Shown one piece after another: positions 1 to 7,752 of a stretch of 29,449 nt of DNA. Position 1 is the stretch's first letter. Every line of letters begins with the position of its first letter. The notes under the pieces were generated by a model, which saw nothing but the letters and a program-made list of their open reading frames with translations, searched no databases and was not told the DNA's origin. The DNA comes from Aphodosoma sp045658305 (GTDB lineage Bacteria > Bacteroidota > Bacteroidia > Bacteroidales > Paludibacteraceae). The translations under genes and the position numbers were made by a program. The stretch covers positions 1 through 29,449 of the forward strand of contig JAZOUT010000131.1 of the NCBI GenBank assembly GCA_045658305.1, written 5' to 3'.

Positions 1-252
1 GCTGAAATAAACAGAAATAAAGTTGATACTCCTAAAAAGAAGGAGAATGTGTATTATAACTTGCAAGATAGAACGTTACGTGTTGATTTTGAAAAAGATG
101 AACGTATTGACGTTTATAACACTATGGGCAAAAGGGTTATGAGAAAGAAAATTGAGGGAGGGTGTAAATCAATTAGTTGTAATTTGAATGCTGGGATTTA
201 TATAGTAACGGCTAAGAATAGTAATACGCATACGAAAATAGTTGTAAAATAA
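1..252 (+). CDS. C-terminal end of a T9SS cargo protein (partial)
   Basis: The frame is open from the first base of the window, so this is the last 83 residues of a longer protein whose start lies outside. A GTG at 49 could be read as a start, but the uninterrupted frame upstream argues against it. The tail has the look of a type IX secretion sorting domain: a beta-rich block with D-V-Y-N-T-M-G-K-R-V, then L-N-A-G-I-Y-I-V and a basic end K-I-V-V-K. In this family the domain directs export through the outer membrane and is then removed. The nature of the cargo cannot be known from this fragment. The Lys-rich stretch before the domain looks like a linker. Confidence 0.75.
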   Translation, partial: AEINRNKVDTPKKKENVYYNLQDRTLRVDFEKDERIDVYNTMGKRVMRKKIEGGCKSISCNLNAGIYIVTAKNSNTHTKIVVK

Positions 253-371
253 TTTTATAAACAGAGAAAAAAAATAGTCAGGTGTCTAGATGTGGATGCC
301 TGATTGTTTTGTGCAATACAAGCAAAAAATTGTTTTTCACAAACATCTACCTTTTTTTCAGTTTTTTTTAG

Positions 372-379
372 TAACTTTG
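372..379 (+). promoter_or_regulatory. -7 promoter element for the YeiH-type gene
   Basis: TAACTTTG matches the Bacteroidota -7 consensus TAnnTTTG. It sits 36 nt upstream of the ATG at 416. No good TTG is seen 20 nt upstream, so the -33 part is weak. It supports the ATG at 416 over the more upstream in-frame start at 290, which would lie before the promoter. Confidence 0.6.
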
Positions 380-415
380 CATTTTATTTCACATTTTGTA
401 AAAACAAGGTCTATT

Positions 416-1366
416 ATGTTTAATTTATCACAAAAAAGTCGTGAGACTATTTTTATTATTTTGTTGTTTTTAGTGCCATTTTTGACACCTGCGACGGCGT
501 TGTTGTCGGGGTTTATTGTGGCGATGACAGTAGGTAATCCGTTTATCCAACACAACAAAATATTTACTAAAATATTGTTGCAAGCATCGGTTGTGGGATT
601 GGGTTTTGGGATGAATTTGACCGAGGCGATGGAGGCTGGAAAAACTGGGTTTGTATTTACTATATTCTCGATTGCGCTGACAATGGGATTGGGATTATGG
701 ATTGGTAAGTTATTGAAAGTTAATATAGGTACACGCACATTAGTATCGGGAGGTACGGCAATATGTGGCGGTAGTGCGATTGCAGCAATTGCACCTGTAA
801 TAAAGGCAAAAGACAATGATATGACAGTGGCATTGGGGACAATTTTTACATTAAATGCCATTGCATTGTTTGTATTTCCAGTGCTTGGTAACATGCTAGG
901 AATGAGCGATACGGAATTTGGATATTGGTGCGCCATTGCAATACATGATACATCATCGGTGGTAGGCGCAGCAGCAGAGAGAAGTGAATTGTCATTGCAG
1001 ATTGCGACTACTACGAAATTGATTCGTGCGTTGTGGATTATTCCGTTGACATTGATTATCTCTGTATTTTATAATAGATATAACAAAGAAGAAGGTGGCA
1101 AGAGTAAGATTGCAATACCTTGGTTTATATTCCTTTATGTGATTGCAATGGTGATTGCAACATATGTACCACAAGGGGCTGAGTTGTATGAGAAGACGGT
1201 TGGTATTGCACGATATGGGATGATTTATACCTTGTTTTTGATAGGTTCGGGATTATCGTGGGCAAGTTTGAAACAGGTGGGTGCGCGTCCGATTTTGTTG
1301 GGAGTGATATTGTGGGTAGTGATTTCGGTGATGTCGGCGGTAACTATCATGGGAATTGAAAATTGA
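416..1366 (+). CDS. YeiH/YeeE-type putative sulfate exporter family membrane protein
   Basis: A 316-residue, very hydrophobic protein with about ten predicted membrane segments. It resembles the UPF0324/YeiH family, annotated as putative sulfate exporters, although the substrate is poorly established. Family-like features are the glycine-rich early helices with G-F-I-V-A-M-T-V-G-N-P, the conserved block S-G-G-T-A-I-C-G-G-S-A-I-A-A-I-A-P-V, and A-I-H-D-T-S-S-V-V-G-A-A. The ATG at 416 was chosen because it follows a -7 promoter box and because the longer frame adds non-conserved residues. Length is close to family members (about 320-350). The stop TGA (1364-1366) lies inside a heptamer repeat array, so the last residues G-I-E-N are encoded by repeat sequence. 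argS follows after 59 nt with no clear promoter and may be co-transcribed. Confidence 0.85.
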   Translation: MFNLSQKSRETIFIILLFLVPFLTPATALLSGFIVAMTVGNPFIQHNKIFTKILLQASVVGLGFGMNLTEAMEAGKTGFVFTIFSIALTMGLGLWIGKLLKVNIGTRTLVSGGTAICGGSAIAAIAPVIKAKDNDMTVALGTIFTLNAIALFVFPVLGNMLGMSDTEFGYWCAIAIHDTSSVVGAAAERSELSLQIATTTKLIRALWIIPLTLIISVFYNRYNKEEGGKSKIAIPWFIFLYVIAMVIATYVPQGAELYEKTVGIARYGMIYTLFLIGSGLSWASLKQVGARPILLGVILWVVISVMSAVTIMGIEN

Positions 1367-1395
1367 AAATTGAGAATTGAAAATTGAGAATTTAA
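1354..1395. repeat. Heptamer tandem array (6 units) at the yeiH-like stop codon
   Basis: Six contiguous 7-bp units read AATTGAA, AATTGAA, AATTGAG, AATTGAA, AATTGAG, AATTTAA. The stop codon of the upstream gene is supplied by the second unit. Confidence 0.9.
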
Positions 1396-1425
1396 GATAA
1401 TAATATATTAAAACAGTATAAAATT

Positions 1426-3213
1426 ATGATTGAAAGTAAATTATCACAAGCTGTGGTTGCTGCGGTGAAGTCGCTTTATGGACTTGAAGTAGAAGAAAGT
1501 GCAGTGCAACTACAAAAAACACGTAGCGAATTTGAAGGCGATATTACGCTTTTAACATTCCCATTTGTGAAAGCAGCTCGCAAAGCGCCAGAACAAGTGA
1601 GTGCTGAAATTGGAGAATATTTGGTAGCAAACGAAAGTTTGGTAGTGAAATTCAATGTTGTAAAAGGTTTCTTGAACCTCTCAATCAACCAACAACATTG
1701 GGTGGCTACGCTTAATAATATTAACGCAGATGCAGATTTTGGTCACACTCGCGCTGATGAAAATTCGCCATTGATGATGATTGAATATTCATCACCTAAC
1801 ACAAATAAACCATTACACTTGGGACATATTCGTAACAACCTTCTCGGTTACTCAATCTCACGCATCCAAGAGGCAAATGGTTGGAAAATCGTAAAAACCA
1901 ATATCGTAAACGACCGTGGTATCCATATTTGTAAATCGATGTTGGCGTGGTTGAAATATGGTAATGGCGAGACTCCAGCTTCAAGCGGTATGAAAGGTGA
2001 CCACCTCGTAGGCAAATACTATGTGGAATTCGACAAGCACTATAAAGCTGAAGTTAAAGAACTTATGGCTCAAGGCATGGAAGAAGATGAAGCAAAACGC
2101 AAAGCTCCGTTGATGGTAGAGGCACAAGCAATGCTCCTCAAATGGGAACAAAATGACCCAGAAGTGCGTGGCTTGTGGAGAGAAATGAACGAGTGGGTGT
2201 ATGCTGGATTCGATGAAACATACAAGAAAATGGGTGTAGATTTCGACAAAATCTATTACGAATCAGACACTTATCTCGAAGGAAAATCGAAAGTTGAAGA
2301 AGGATTAGAAAAAGGTATCTTCTACCGCCGTCCAGATAACTCGGTTTGGGCTAACTTGACAGCCGATGGTTTGGACGAAAAACTTTTATTGCGTACAGAT
2401 GGCACATCGGTGTATATGACTCAAGACATCGGTACTGCAAAATTGCGTTACCAAGACTACCCTATCAACAAAATGGTGTATGTGGTTGGTAATGAGCAAA
2501 ACTACCACTTCCAAGTGTTGTCGTTGTTGCTTGACAAACTCGGATTTGAATGGGGTAAAGAGTTGGTACACTTCTCATACGGTATGGTGGAATTGCCAGA
2601 AGGTAAGATGAAGAGCCGCGAAGGTACAGTGGTTGATGCCGACGACTTGATAGCAGAAATGGTGGCACAAGCACGCGAGACATCAGACGAGCTCGGCAAA
2701 TTGGACAACTGCTCGGAAGATATGATTAACGACATCTGCCGTATGGTGGGTCTTGGCGCATTGAAATACTTCATTTTGAAAGTCGACCCTCGCAAGAATA
2801 TGACTTTCAATCCTAAAGAATCGATTGATTTCAATGGTAATACAGGTCCATTCATCCAATATACAAACGCACGTATTAAATCAGTTCTCCGCAAAGCAGC
2901 TGAACAAGGCGTTGAAGTGGTGGCAGCAAATGAGGATATGGAAATCACTGAGAAAGAACGTACACTTATACAAATGCTTACAAACTACCCTAACGTAGTG
3001 CGCCAAGCAAGTGAAGATTTCTCACCAGCGTTGATTGCAAACTATGTGTATGACTTGGTGAAAGAGTACAACCAATTCTATCAAGCATCGCCAATCTTGA
3101 AAGAAGAAAACGCAGAGGTGAAAAACTTGCGTCTATTGCTCTCAGCAAATGTGGCTAAAGTGATTACTTCAGGTATGGGATTGCTCGGTATTGAGATGCC
3201 TGAGAGAATGTAA
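1426..3213 (+). CDS. argS: Arginine--tRNA ligase
   Basis: A 595-residue class I aminoacyl-tRNA synthetase that charges tRNA-Arg. The N-terminal arginyl-tRNA synthetase domain (about 1-105) precedes the catalytic Rossmann core. The HIGH-type signature appears as H-L-G-H at residues 131-134 in the context S-S-P-N-T-N-K-P-L-H-L-G-H-I-R. The KMSKS-type loop is K-M-K-S-R-E at 394-399. The C-terminal DALR-type anticodon-binding domain includes the block N-G-N-T-G-P-F-I-Q-Y-T-N-A-R-I. The length is typical of the family. The ATG at 1426 fits the expected N-terminus. The stop at 3211-3213 is followed after 4 nt by another heptamer array. Confidence 0.98.
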   Translation: MIESKLSQAVVAAVKSLYGLEVEESAVQLQKTRSEFEGDITLLTFPFVKAARKAPEQVSAEIGEYLVANESLVVKFNVVKGFLNLSINQQHWVATLNNINADADFGHTRADENSPLMMIEYSSPNTNKPLHLGHIRNNLLGYSISRIQEANGWKIVKTNIVNDRGIHICKSMLAWLKYGNGETPASSGMKGDHLVGKYYVEFDKHYKAEVKELMAQGMEEDEAKRKAPLMVEAQAMLLKWEQNDPEVRGLWREMNEWVYAGFDETYKKMGVDFDKIYYESDTYLEGKSKVEEGLEKGIFYRRPDNSVWANLTADGLDEKLLLRTDGTSVYMTQDIGTAKLRYQDYPINKMVYVVGNEQNYHFQVLSLLLDKLGFEWGKELVHFSYGMVELPEGKMKSREGTVVDADDLIAEMVAQARETSDELGKLDNCSEDMINDICRMVGLGALKYFILKVDPRKNMTFNPKESIDFNGNTGPFIQYTNARIKSVLRKAAEQGVEVVAANEDMEITEKERTLIQMLTNYPNVVRQASEDFSPALIANYVYDLVKEYNQFYQASPILKEENAEVKNLRLLLSANVAKVITSGMGLLGIEMPERM

Positions 3214-3217
3214 AAAG

Positions 3218-3252
3218 AGTTGAAAGTTGAAAGTTGAGAGTTGAAAGTTAAA
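3218..3252. repeat. Heptamer tandem array (5 units) after argS
   Basis: Units AGTTGAA, AGTTGAA, AGTTGAG, AGTTGAA, AGTTAAA in strict 7-bp register begin 4 nt after the argS stop. Confidence 0.9.
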
Positions 3253-3267
3253 TTAACTCATAATCTT

Positions 3268-4191
3268 ATGACTGACAAACTAAATATAAAAGCGCAATGT
3301 ATGAGGTTATGCCTCGTATGTTGTGCTTTGTTTTTTTCGCTATCGGTTTGGGGACAGGCGCAATGGGGACCCAATGCGTTGCCTGTGATAGAAATGTCGT
3401 CAGGAGAAACATCAGAAGAATTATCGATAGAAATATCAGGCAGTTACTTTAGAGGATTTGACCAAAGTAGCACATTCACGCCAAATCTGCGATTGAATAT
3501 ACCACTATTTTCGCGTTGGGTAAATCTTGAGGCGTGGTATTCGGTGATGGATTTTTATTCAATGCGAAATACAAAATGCACAATTCACAATTTAACGGCA
3601 CCCCACTCCTTATCGCATTGGCATAATGTGGCTGGAGATATTTATGTGAGTACGAATATTCAGGTTTTACACCCTCACTGGTTTACAAAACAATCAACCA
3701 TATCCAACTCTCAACTTTCAATTCTCAACTCTCAACTCCAATATATTCCCTCGGTAGTTGCTCGAATTGGAATAAAGACAGCATCGGGAGGGGATTTTGA
3801 GAATAGACGATTTATTGATGCACCGGGGTATTTTTTGGACCTTACGCTTGCAGAAAAAATAGAGTTTGAGAATAGGTGGGCTCGCTCAGTGAACATTGCA
3901 GGAGCAATAGGTTTCTATTGTTGGCAAACAGGGCGAGCAGAGCAAAATGATGCTTATATGTATGGATTAAGGGCTGAATTTGAAGCTCGATATTTACGAC
4001 TGATAGCAGAATGGAGTGGCTATAGTGGATGGCAAAATAATGGAGATTGCCCTATGAACATAAAGACTCGCGTAGGCATACCTTGTTCACTTGGCTTTGA
4101 GCCATACGTTGCATATCAATACGGCATCAAAGATTGGCAATATCAAGAAATACGCATTGGATTGAAATATGCCATTGACATTATAAAATAA
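3268..4191 (+). CDS. Hypothetical secreted protein, probable outer-membrane beta-barrel
   Basis: I do not recognise the family. From ATG 3268 the protein is 307 residues. It begins with a signal peptide (hydrophobic core L-C-L-V-C-C-A-L-F-F-S-L-S-V, likely cleavage after W-G-Q-A). The rest alternates polar and aromatic residues in the way of an outer-membrane barrel, and its last strand is Y-Q-E-I-R-I-G-L-K-Y-A-I-D-I-I-K. A start further upstream at 3241 is a TTG inside the heptamer array and is unlikely; ATG 3301 is an alternative that keeps only the hydrophobic core. A second heptamer array (3704-3738) sits inside the gene and encodes the low-complexity stretch S-N-S-Q-L-S-I-L-N-S-Q-L, probably an exposed loop. 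It may be co-transcribed with argS. Confidence 0.7.
   Translation: MTDKLNIKAQCMRLCLVCCALFFSLSVWGQAQWGPNALPVIEMSSGETSEELSIEISGSYFRGFDQSSTFTPNLRLNIPLFSRWVNLEAWYSVMDFYSMRNTKCTIHNLTAPHSLSHWHNVAGDIYVSTNIQVLHPHWFTKQSTISNSQLSILNSQLQYIPSVVARIGIKTASGGDFENRRFIDAPGYFLDLTLAEKIEFENRWARSVNIAGAIGFYCWQTGRAEQNDAYMYGLRAEFEARYLRLIAEWSGYSGWQNNGDCPMNIKTRVGIPCSLGFEPYVAYQYGIKDWQYQEIRIGLKYAIDIIK
3704..3738. repeat. Heptamer array (5 units) inside a coding region
   Basis: Units CCAACTC, TCAACTT, TCAATTC, TCAACTC, TCAACTC are the reverse complement of the AGTTGAA/AATTGAA family. They are read through in frame and encode an Asn/Ser/Gln/Leu-rich stretch in the hypothetical barrel protein. Confidence 0.9.
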
Positions 4192-4260
4192 ATGGCGGTT
4201 TTCTTTGGTGAAGGTTGCTTGAAGGTATGGTTATCCTATGAAGAGGTATACCATTAGATA

Positions 4261-4295
4261 AGAAATAGCGAATAAGGAACAATGAATAGATAATG
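4261..4295. repeat. Degenerate heptamer array after the hypothetical barrel gene
   Basis: AGAAATA, GCGAATA, AGGAACA, ATGAATA, GATAATG keep a 7-bp purine-rich rhythm but vary in sequence. This is a worn or variant copy of the heptamer family, about 70 nt after the stop. Confidence 0.5.
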
Positions 4296-4330
4296 ATAGA
4301 AAATAACTAAAAATTAAGTTCACTACATTA

Positions 4331-4372
4331 AAATAAAAAAGGCTATATCAAAAAAGATTTTGACATAGCCTT
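4331..4372 (-). terminator. Rho-independent terminator of the HU gene
   Basis: The arms AAGGCTATATCAAAA (4339-4353) and TTTTGACATAGCCTT (4358-4372) pair over 15 positions with one mismatch and a 4-nt loop. On the minus strand the hairpin is followed by TTTTTTATTTT. It lies 26 nt beyond the HU stop. Confidence 0.85.
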
Positions 4373-4398
4373 ATTATGAAAAAGTCTATAATAACAAA

Positions 4399-4668
4399 TT
4401 AAAGTTTAGCGTTCAATGCAGAACCTGCTTTGAATTTCACTGATTTTTTAGCTGCGATAGTGATTTTAGCACCAGTAGAAGGATTTACACCTTGACGTTC
4501 AGCACGTTCAACAACAGAAAAATTACCAAAACCCAAAAGAGCAACTGTATCGTTAGCAACAAGAGCTTCTTCGATTGCTTCTAATGCAGCATCAACTGCT
4601 TTTTTAGCGTCAACTTTAGTAAGATTTGCTTTAGCGGCAACTGCAGCCGCAAGTTCTGTTCTGTTCAT
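4399..4668 (-). CDS. HU family DNA-binding protein
   Basis: An 89-residue histone-like protein that bends and compacts DNA as a dimer. The N-terminal helices start M-N-R-T-E-L-A-A-A-V-A. The core carries the family signature G-F-G-N-F-S-V-V-E-R, followed by the DNA-grasping arm with the N-P-S-T-G motif and the C-terminal V-K-F-K-A-G-S-A-L. Length matches the usual 90. It is a single-gene unit with its own promoter and terminator, facing the neighbouring plus-strand genes. The Ala-rich, charged composition is normal for HU. Confidence 0.97.
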   Translation of the reverse strand: MNRTELAAAVAAKANLTKVDAKKAVDAALEAIEEALVANDTVALLGFGNFSVVERAERQGVNPSTGAKITIAAKKSVKFKAGSALNAKL

Positions 4669-4724
4669 TTTTTCAAAATTTAAAATTATTATTAGTGTTA
4701 ATCAAAAAGCATAACTTTACGATG

Positions 4725-4755
4725 CAAAAATATATTAAATTATTGATATATACAA
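4725..4755 (-). promoter_or_regulatory. Promoter of the HU gene
   Basis: On the minus strand, TATTTTTG (4732-4725) is a TAnnTTTG -7 box with a TTG (4755-4753) 20 nt upstream. The predicted transcript has a 5' UTR of about 50 nt. Confidence 0.65.
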
Positions 4756-4837
4756 GTTTTTGAAATTATTTTTTACAAAAAAAATATAAACTATCAAAAA
4801 ATATGTTGTAAAACATATAAAATTGACATTTTTTTAG

Positions 4838-4845
4838 TAAATTTG
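4838..4845 (+). promoter_or_regulatory. -7 promoter element for the first rhomboid gene
   Basis: TAAATTTG matches TAnnTTTG and lies 19 nt upstream of the ATG at 4865. No TTG is found at the ideal distance. The transcript would have a very short leader. Confidence 0.55.
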
Positions 4846-4864
4846 CACAATAAACAATAAAAAT

Positions 4865-5638
4865 ATGAATTACAATAGAAGTTCAATTTTAGGCAATATT
4901 CCGCCTGTAGTGCTCAATTTAATGATTATCAACCTACTTTTTTGGTTTGCATCGCAGGTTCTTCCATCAACTTTTGACATAGATTTAGTAAAAATCTTAG
5001 GTTTGCACTATTGGTTTTCGGATAAATTTAATCCAATACAACTCGTAACCTACATGTTTATGCACAACACAAGTAGCATTAGCCACCTGTTCTGCAACAT
5101 GTTTGGCATATGGATGTTTGGTCGCACACTTGAACAGGTGTGGGGAGCAAAAAAATTCTTGTTTTTCTATTTCTTTACGGGCATAGGAGCAGGAATTATA
5201 CAAGAGTTGACTTGGATGATTGACCTCCACGACATTACAACTGCAATGAACCTTGCAATTGCAGAAAATTCGGGTGAAGCGTTGGTACCATTCAGCAGCA
5301 TGTTCTCTGGAGGTAATATAGCTTATGCCACTGCAACGGATGTCATCAGATTGAAACAACAAATATTTGCGGCTCACGTTACGGTTGGTGCTTCAGGTGC
5401 TTTGTTTGGCATCTTATTAGCATTTGGATGGTTGTTCCCAGAAGCAAGAATGGGACTATTATTCGTACCATTTATGATACCAGCCCGCATATTTGTGGCT
5501 ATATATGCCGCATTTGAATTGTTTTTTGGTGTTACAGGATTTGCATTTGACAACGTAGCACACTTTGCACACTTGGGCGGTATGATATTTGGAGCTGGAA
5601 TATTGTGGATGTGGCAACGAAGAGGGAAACTTTATTAG
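4865..5638 (+). CDS. Rhomboid family intramembrane serine protease
   Basis: A 257-residue polytopic protein expected to cut substrates within the inner membrane. The catalytic dyad is visible: Ser177 in G-A-S-G-A-L-F-G and His236 in A-H-F-A-H-L-G-G-M. The earlier family element H-N-T-S-S-I-S-H-L-F-C-N-M (67-79) carries the oxyanion-stabilising His/Asn, and G-R-T-L-E-Q-V-W-G is the usual W-G-x-x-x-F-type loop. Between about 115 and 170 there is a long loop before the serine helix, with acidic and polar residues. A second rhomboid gene follows after 52 nt in the same direction, so the two probably form one unit. Confidence 0.93.
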   Translation: MNYNRSSILGNIPPVVLNLMIINLLFWFASQVLPSTFDIDLVKILGLHYWFSDKFNPIQLVTYMFMHNTSSISHLFCNMFGIWMFGRTLEQVWGAKKFLFFYFFTGIGAGIIQELTWMIDLHDITTAMNLAIAENSGEALVPFSSMFSGGNIAYATATDVIRLKQQIFAAHVTVGASGALFGILLAFGWLFPEARMGLLFVPFMIPARIFVAIYAAFELFFGVTGFAFDNVAHFAHLGGMIFGAGILWMWQRRGKLY

Positions 5639-5686
5639 AATGTGGAATAAGAAATAGGGAAGAGGGAATTGACTTTTGACTTTTTT
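5638..5686. repeat. Degenerate heptamer array between the two rhomboid genes
   Basis: Seven units in 7-bp register (GAATGTG, GAATAAG, AAATAGG, GAAGAGG, GAATTGA, CTTTTGA, CTTTTTT) fill almost the whole gap from the last base of the first rhomboid stop to the next ATG. Confidence 0.65.
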
Positions 5687-5690
5687 GATT

Positions 5691-6584
5691 ATGAATTGGA
5701 ATGATATAAAAGATTTTTATTTGAGGGGAACTTCGTTGATGCGATTGATTTACATCAACGTGGGAGTGTTTGTATTGATTAAACTTATTTCGCTATTTTT
5801 GATTTTGTTCAACATCAATACGGCGTTGTTCACTACCTATTTAGAGTTACCTTCTAATTTAACAACTTTGCTATATCAACCATGGGGGGTGATTACGTAC
5901 ATGTTTTTACATGCTGACGTGATGCATATATTTTTTAATATGATTTCGCTCTATTGGTTTGGACGAATAGCATTGGAACGTATATCGCAAAAACAATTAG
6001 TTGCTCTTTATGTATTGGGCGGATTGGCTGGTGCTGCGCTATATTTGTTAGCATACAACATATTCCCTTATTTCTCTGTTGCAGTGCACAATAGTTACCT
6101 ATTGGGAGCATCGGGCGCAGTGGTGGCAATCTGCGTAGCTGCTGCAACTTTACAACCTAACTACCCTATCCGATTGATGTTTATAGGCGAAGTGAAATTA
6201 TTATGGTTAGCAGTAGGCATGGTGGCTATCAGCTTATTTGGTATCACAGGCAACAACGCTGGAGGCGAATTTGCTCATATCGGTGGTGCTATATTGGGAT
6301 ATTTCTATGCCAAAGCATGGATGAGAGGCAAAGATTATTCACGACCAGTGACATCTGTCATCAATTGGTTGACCGATTTATTCAAACGCAAACCAAAAAT
6401 GAAAGTGCACACAGGAGGCAAACAAACCGCCACACGCATGAAAACCGATGCAGAATACAACAGAGAAAAACGTGCTAACGAAGCTGCCATTGATGCTATT
6501 CTCGATAAAATAAAACAACGTGGATATGAGAGTCTGACAGCTGATGAGAAGAGAGAGTTGTTTGATAGAAGCAAAAGGAATTGA
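5691..6584 (+). CDS. Rhomboid family intramembrane serine protease with charged C-terminal tail
   Basis: A 297-residue second rhomboid. The catalytic pair is Ser141 in L-G-A-S-G-A-V-V-A and His196 in E-F-A-H-I-G-G-A. The helix with H-A-D-V-M-H-I-F-F-N-M-I-S (74-86) is the oxyanion-helix equivalent. After the membrane part, a cytosolic basic linker leads to a conserved-looking tail (D-A-E-Y-N-R-E-K-R ... L-T-A-D-E-K-R-E-L-F), which I take to be a DUF6576-like module. ATG 5691 was chosen over a TTG at 5676 that lies in repeat sequence. The stop codon sits inside the next heptamer array. The two neighbouring paralogues are only distantly similar, so they may have different substrates. Confidence 0.93.
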   Translation: MNWNDIKDFYLRGTSLMRLIYINVGVFVLIKLISLFLILFNINTALFTTYLELPSNLTTLLYQPWGVITYMFLHADVMHIFFNMISLYWFGRIALERISQKQLVALYVLGGLAGAALYLLAYNIFPYFSVAVHNSYLLGASGAVVAICVAAATLQPNYPIRLMFIGEVKLLWLAVGMVAISLFGITGNNAGGEFAHIGGAILGYFYAKAWMRGKDYSRPVTSVINWLTDLFKRKPKMKVHTGGKQTATRMKTDAEYNREKRANEAAIDAILDKIKQRGYESLTADEKRELFDRSKRN

Positions 6585-6634
6585 GAATTGAGAATTGGAA
6601 ATTGGGAATTGAGAATAACTACTAACTAGTAACT
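6579..6634. repeat. Heptamer tandem array (8 units) at the second rhomboid stop
   Basis: AATTGAG, AATTGAG, AATTGGA, AATTGGG, AATTGAG, AATAACT, ACTAACT, AGTAACT run in strict register from the stop codon to 7 nt before the next ATG. The first unit supplies the TGA stop. Confidence 0.9.
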
Positions 6635-6641
6635 AAAAAAG

Positions 6642-7751
6642 ATGTTGCGTAGTTTTGTGAAATATATAATGGTTGCCGTAACAGGAGTTATAGTGATGTG
6701 CTATGGCTTGGGGTTATTGGCTGGATGGGTGTCGCCTGAGAAATGGTCGTTGCCTACCTATTTTGTTATGGCTATGCCATTATGGATTTTGATGATGTGG
6801 GGAATGGCTATTTTTTGGCTATTTTGCAAAAAATGGTTTCATGCGCTGATAATCATTGCGATAATGGCACTTACATTCGGACAATGGCGCAATGTAATAA
6901 CTATAAATAAGCCTTTTCAGAGTCAGCAGTCAATAGTCAACGGTCAACAGTCGATTAAAATATTAACATTCAACACCCATATATTTAACAATCACAGAGA
7001 TAATAGTTTTGAAAAGGTTGCAGAATTTATAAAAGAGTGTGATGCTGATATTGTATGCCTACAAGAATTTGGACATTACCACAGATATGGAGCTTCGAAA
7101 CAAGAGATATTGAAATTCTTTGATTCAATATATCCCTACCGCCATTTATGGTTTAAGAATCAGAACAAATGGGGCGAGAATGGATTGGCTACATTCAGTC
7201 GCTACCCTATCATAAAAAAGAAAAAAATAGAGTACCTATCAGCTGACAATATAAGTATTTACTCGGATATTTTAATAGAAGGAGATACAATAAGGGTGAT
7301 AAACAACCATTTGGAATCAAATAAGCTAAACCAAGAAGACCGAGAAATAGCAAAAAAAATAATGGCTGATGGCAATAGCAGACAAGAAAAGATAGATGCA
7401 GGATTGAAAGTTGGATCGAGATTGGTGTCGGGAGCAAAAAACAGAGTACAACAAGTTGGAGCAGTGAGAAATACAATTGAAGAGACCGATTATAAGACCA
7501 TTGTTTTAGGCGATTTTAACGACGTCCCTTTGTCATACACTTACAATAAAATTTGTGGTGATTTGCAAGATACATACGCTTTAGGTGGAAGATGGGGCTA
7601 CCATTGGACCTATAACAAGAGCGCAATGTTGTTTGCCATTGACCATATATTAGTAGATGAAGAGTTTGAGGTTATAAACAGCAAAGTACATCGCGAAATG
7701 AAAGTTTCAGACCACTACCCTATGAGTTGCACTATCCAAATAAAGGACTAA
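6642..7751 (+). CDS. Endonuclease/exonuclease/phosphatase (EEP) family protein, membrane anchored
   Basis: A 369-residue protein with two N-terminal membrane helices (about 8-32 and 36-62, plus a weak third) followed by an EEP-fold hydrolase domain from about residue 103. Catalytic and metal-binding motifs are present in order: L-T-F-N-T-H, C-L-Q-E-F-G-H (metal Glu), N-N-H-L-E-S, L-G-D-F-N-D-V-P, and the C-terminal A-I-D-H-I-L and V-S-D-H-Y-P-M. The substrate could be a nucleic acid, a sugar-phosphate or a phospholipid and cannot be decided here. A heptamer array (6921-6955) encodes the Gln/Ser-rich linker between membrane part and enzyme. The next gene starts 1 nt after this stop, so they are surely co-transcribed. 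Confidence 0.88.
   Translation: MLRSFVKYIMVAVTGVIVMCYGLGLLAGWVSPEKWSLPTYFVMAMPLWILMMWGMAIFWLFCKKWFHALIIIAIMALTFGQWRNVITINKPFQSQQSIVNGQQSIKILTFNTHIFNNHRDNSFEKVAEFIKECDADIVCLQEFGHYHRYGASKQEILKFFDSIYPYRHLWFKNQNKWGENGLATFSRYPIIKKKKIEYLSADNISIYSDILIEGDTIRVINNHLESNKLNQEDREIAKKIMADGNSRQEKIDAGLKVGSRLVSGAKNRVQQVGAVRNTIEETDYKTIVLGDFNDVPLSYTYNKICGDLQDTYALGGRWGYHWTYNKSAMLFAIDHILVDEEFEVINSKVHREMKVSDHYPMSCTIQIKD
6921..6955. repeat. Heptamer array (5 units) inside the EEP-family gene
   Basis: AGTCAGC, AGTCAAT, AGTCAAC, GGTCAAC, AGTCGAT. In frame they encode S-Q-Q-S-I-V-N-G-Q-Q-S, a linker between the membrane helices and the enzyme domain. Confidence 0.85.
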
Positions 7752-7752
7752 A

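Noticed and set aside
358..936. A 192-residue frame on the minus strand over the YeiH-like gene
   Set aside because: It is antisense to a well recognised family and has no promoter or motif of its own.
4227..4257. Hairpin after the hypothetical barrel gene
   Set aside because: ATGGT and ACCAT can pair but the stem is short, distant and without a T run.
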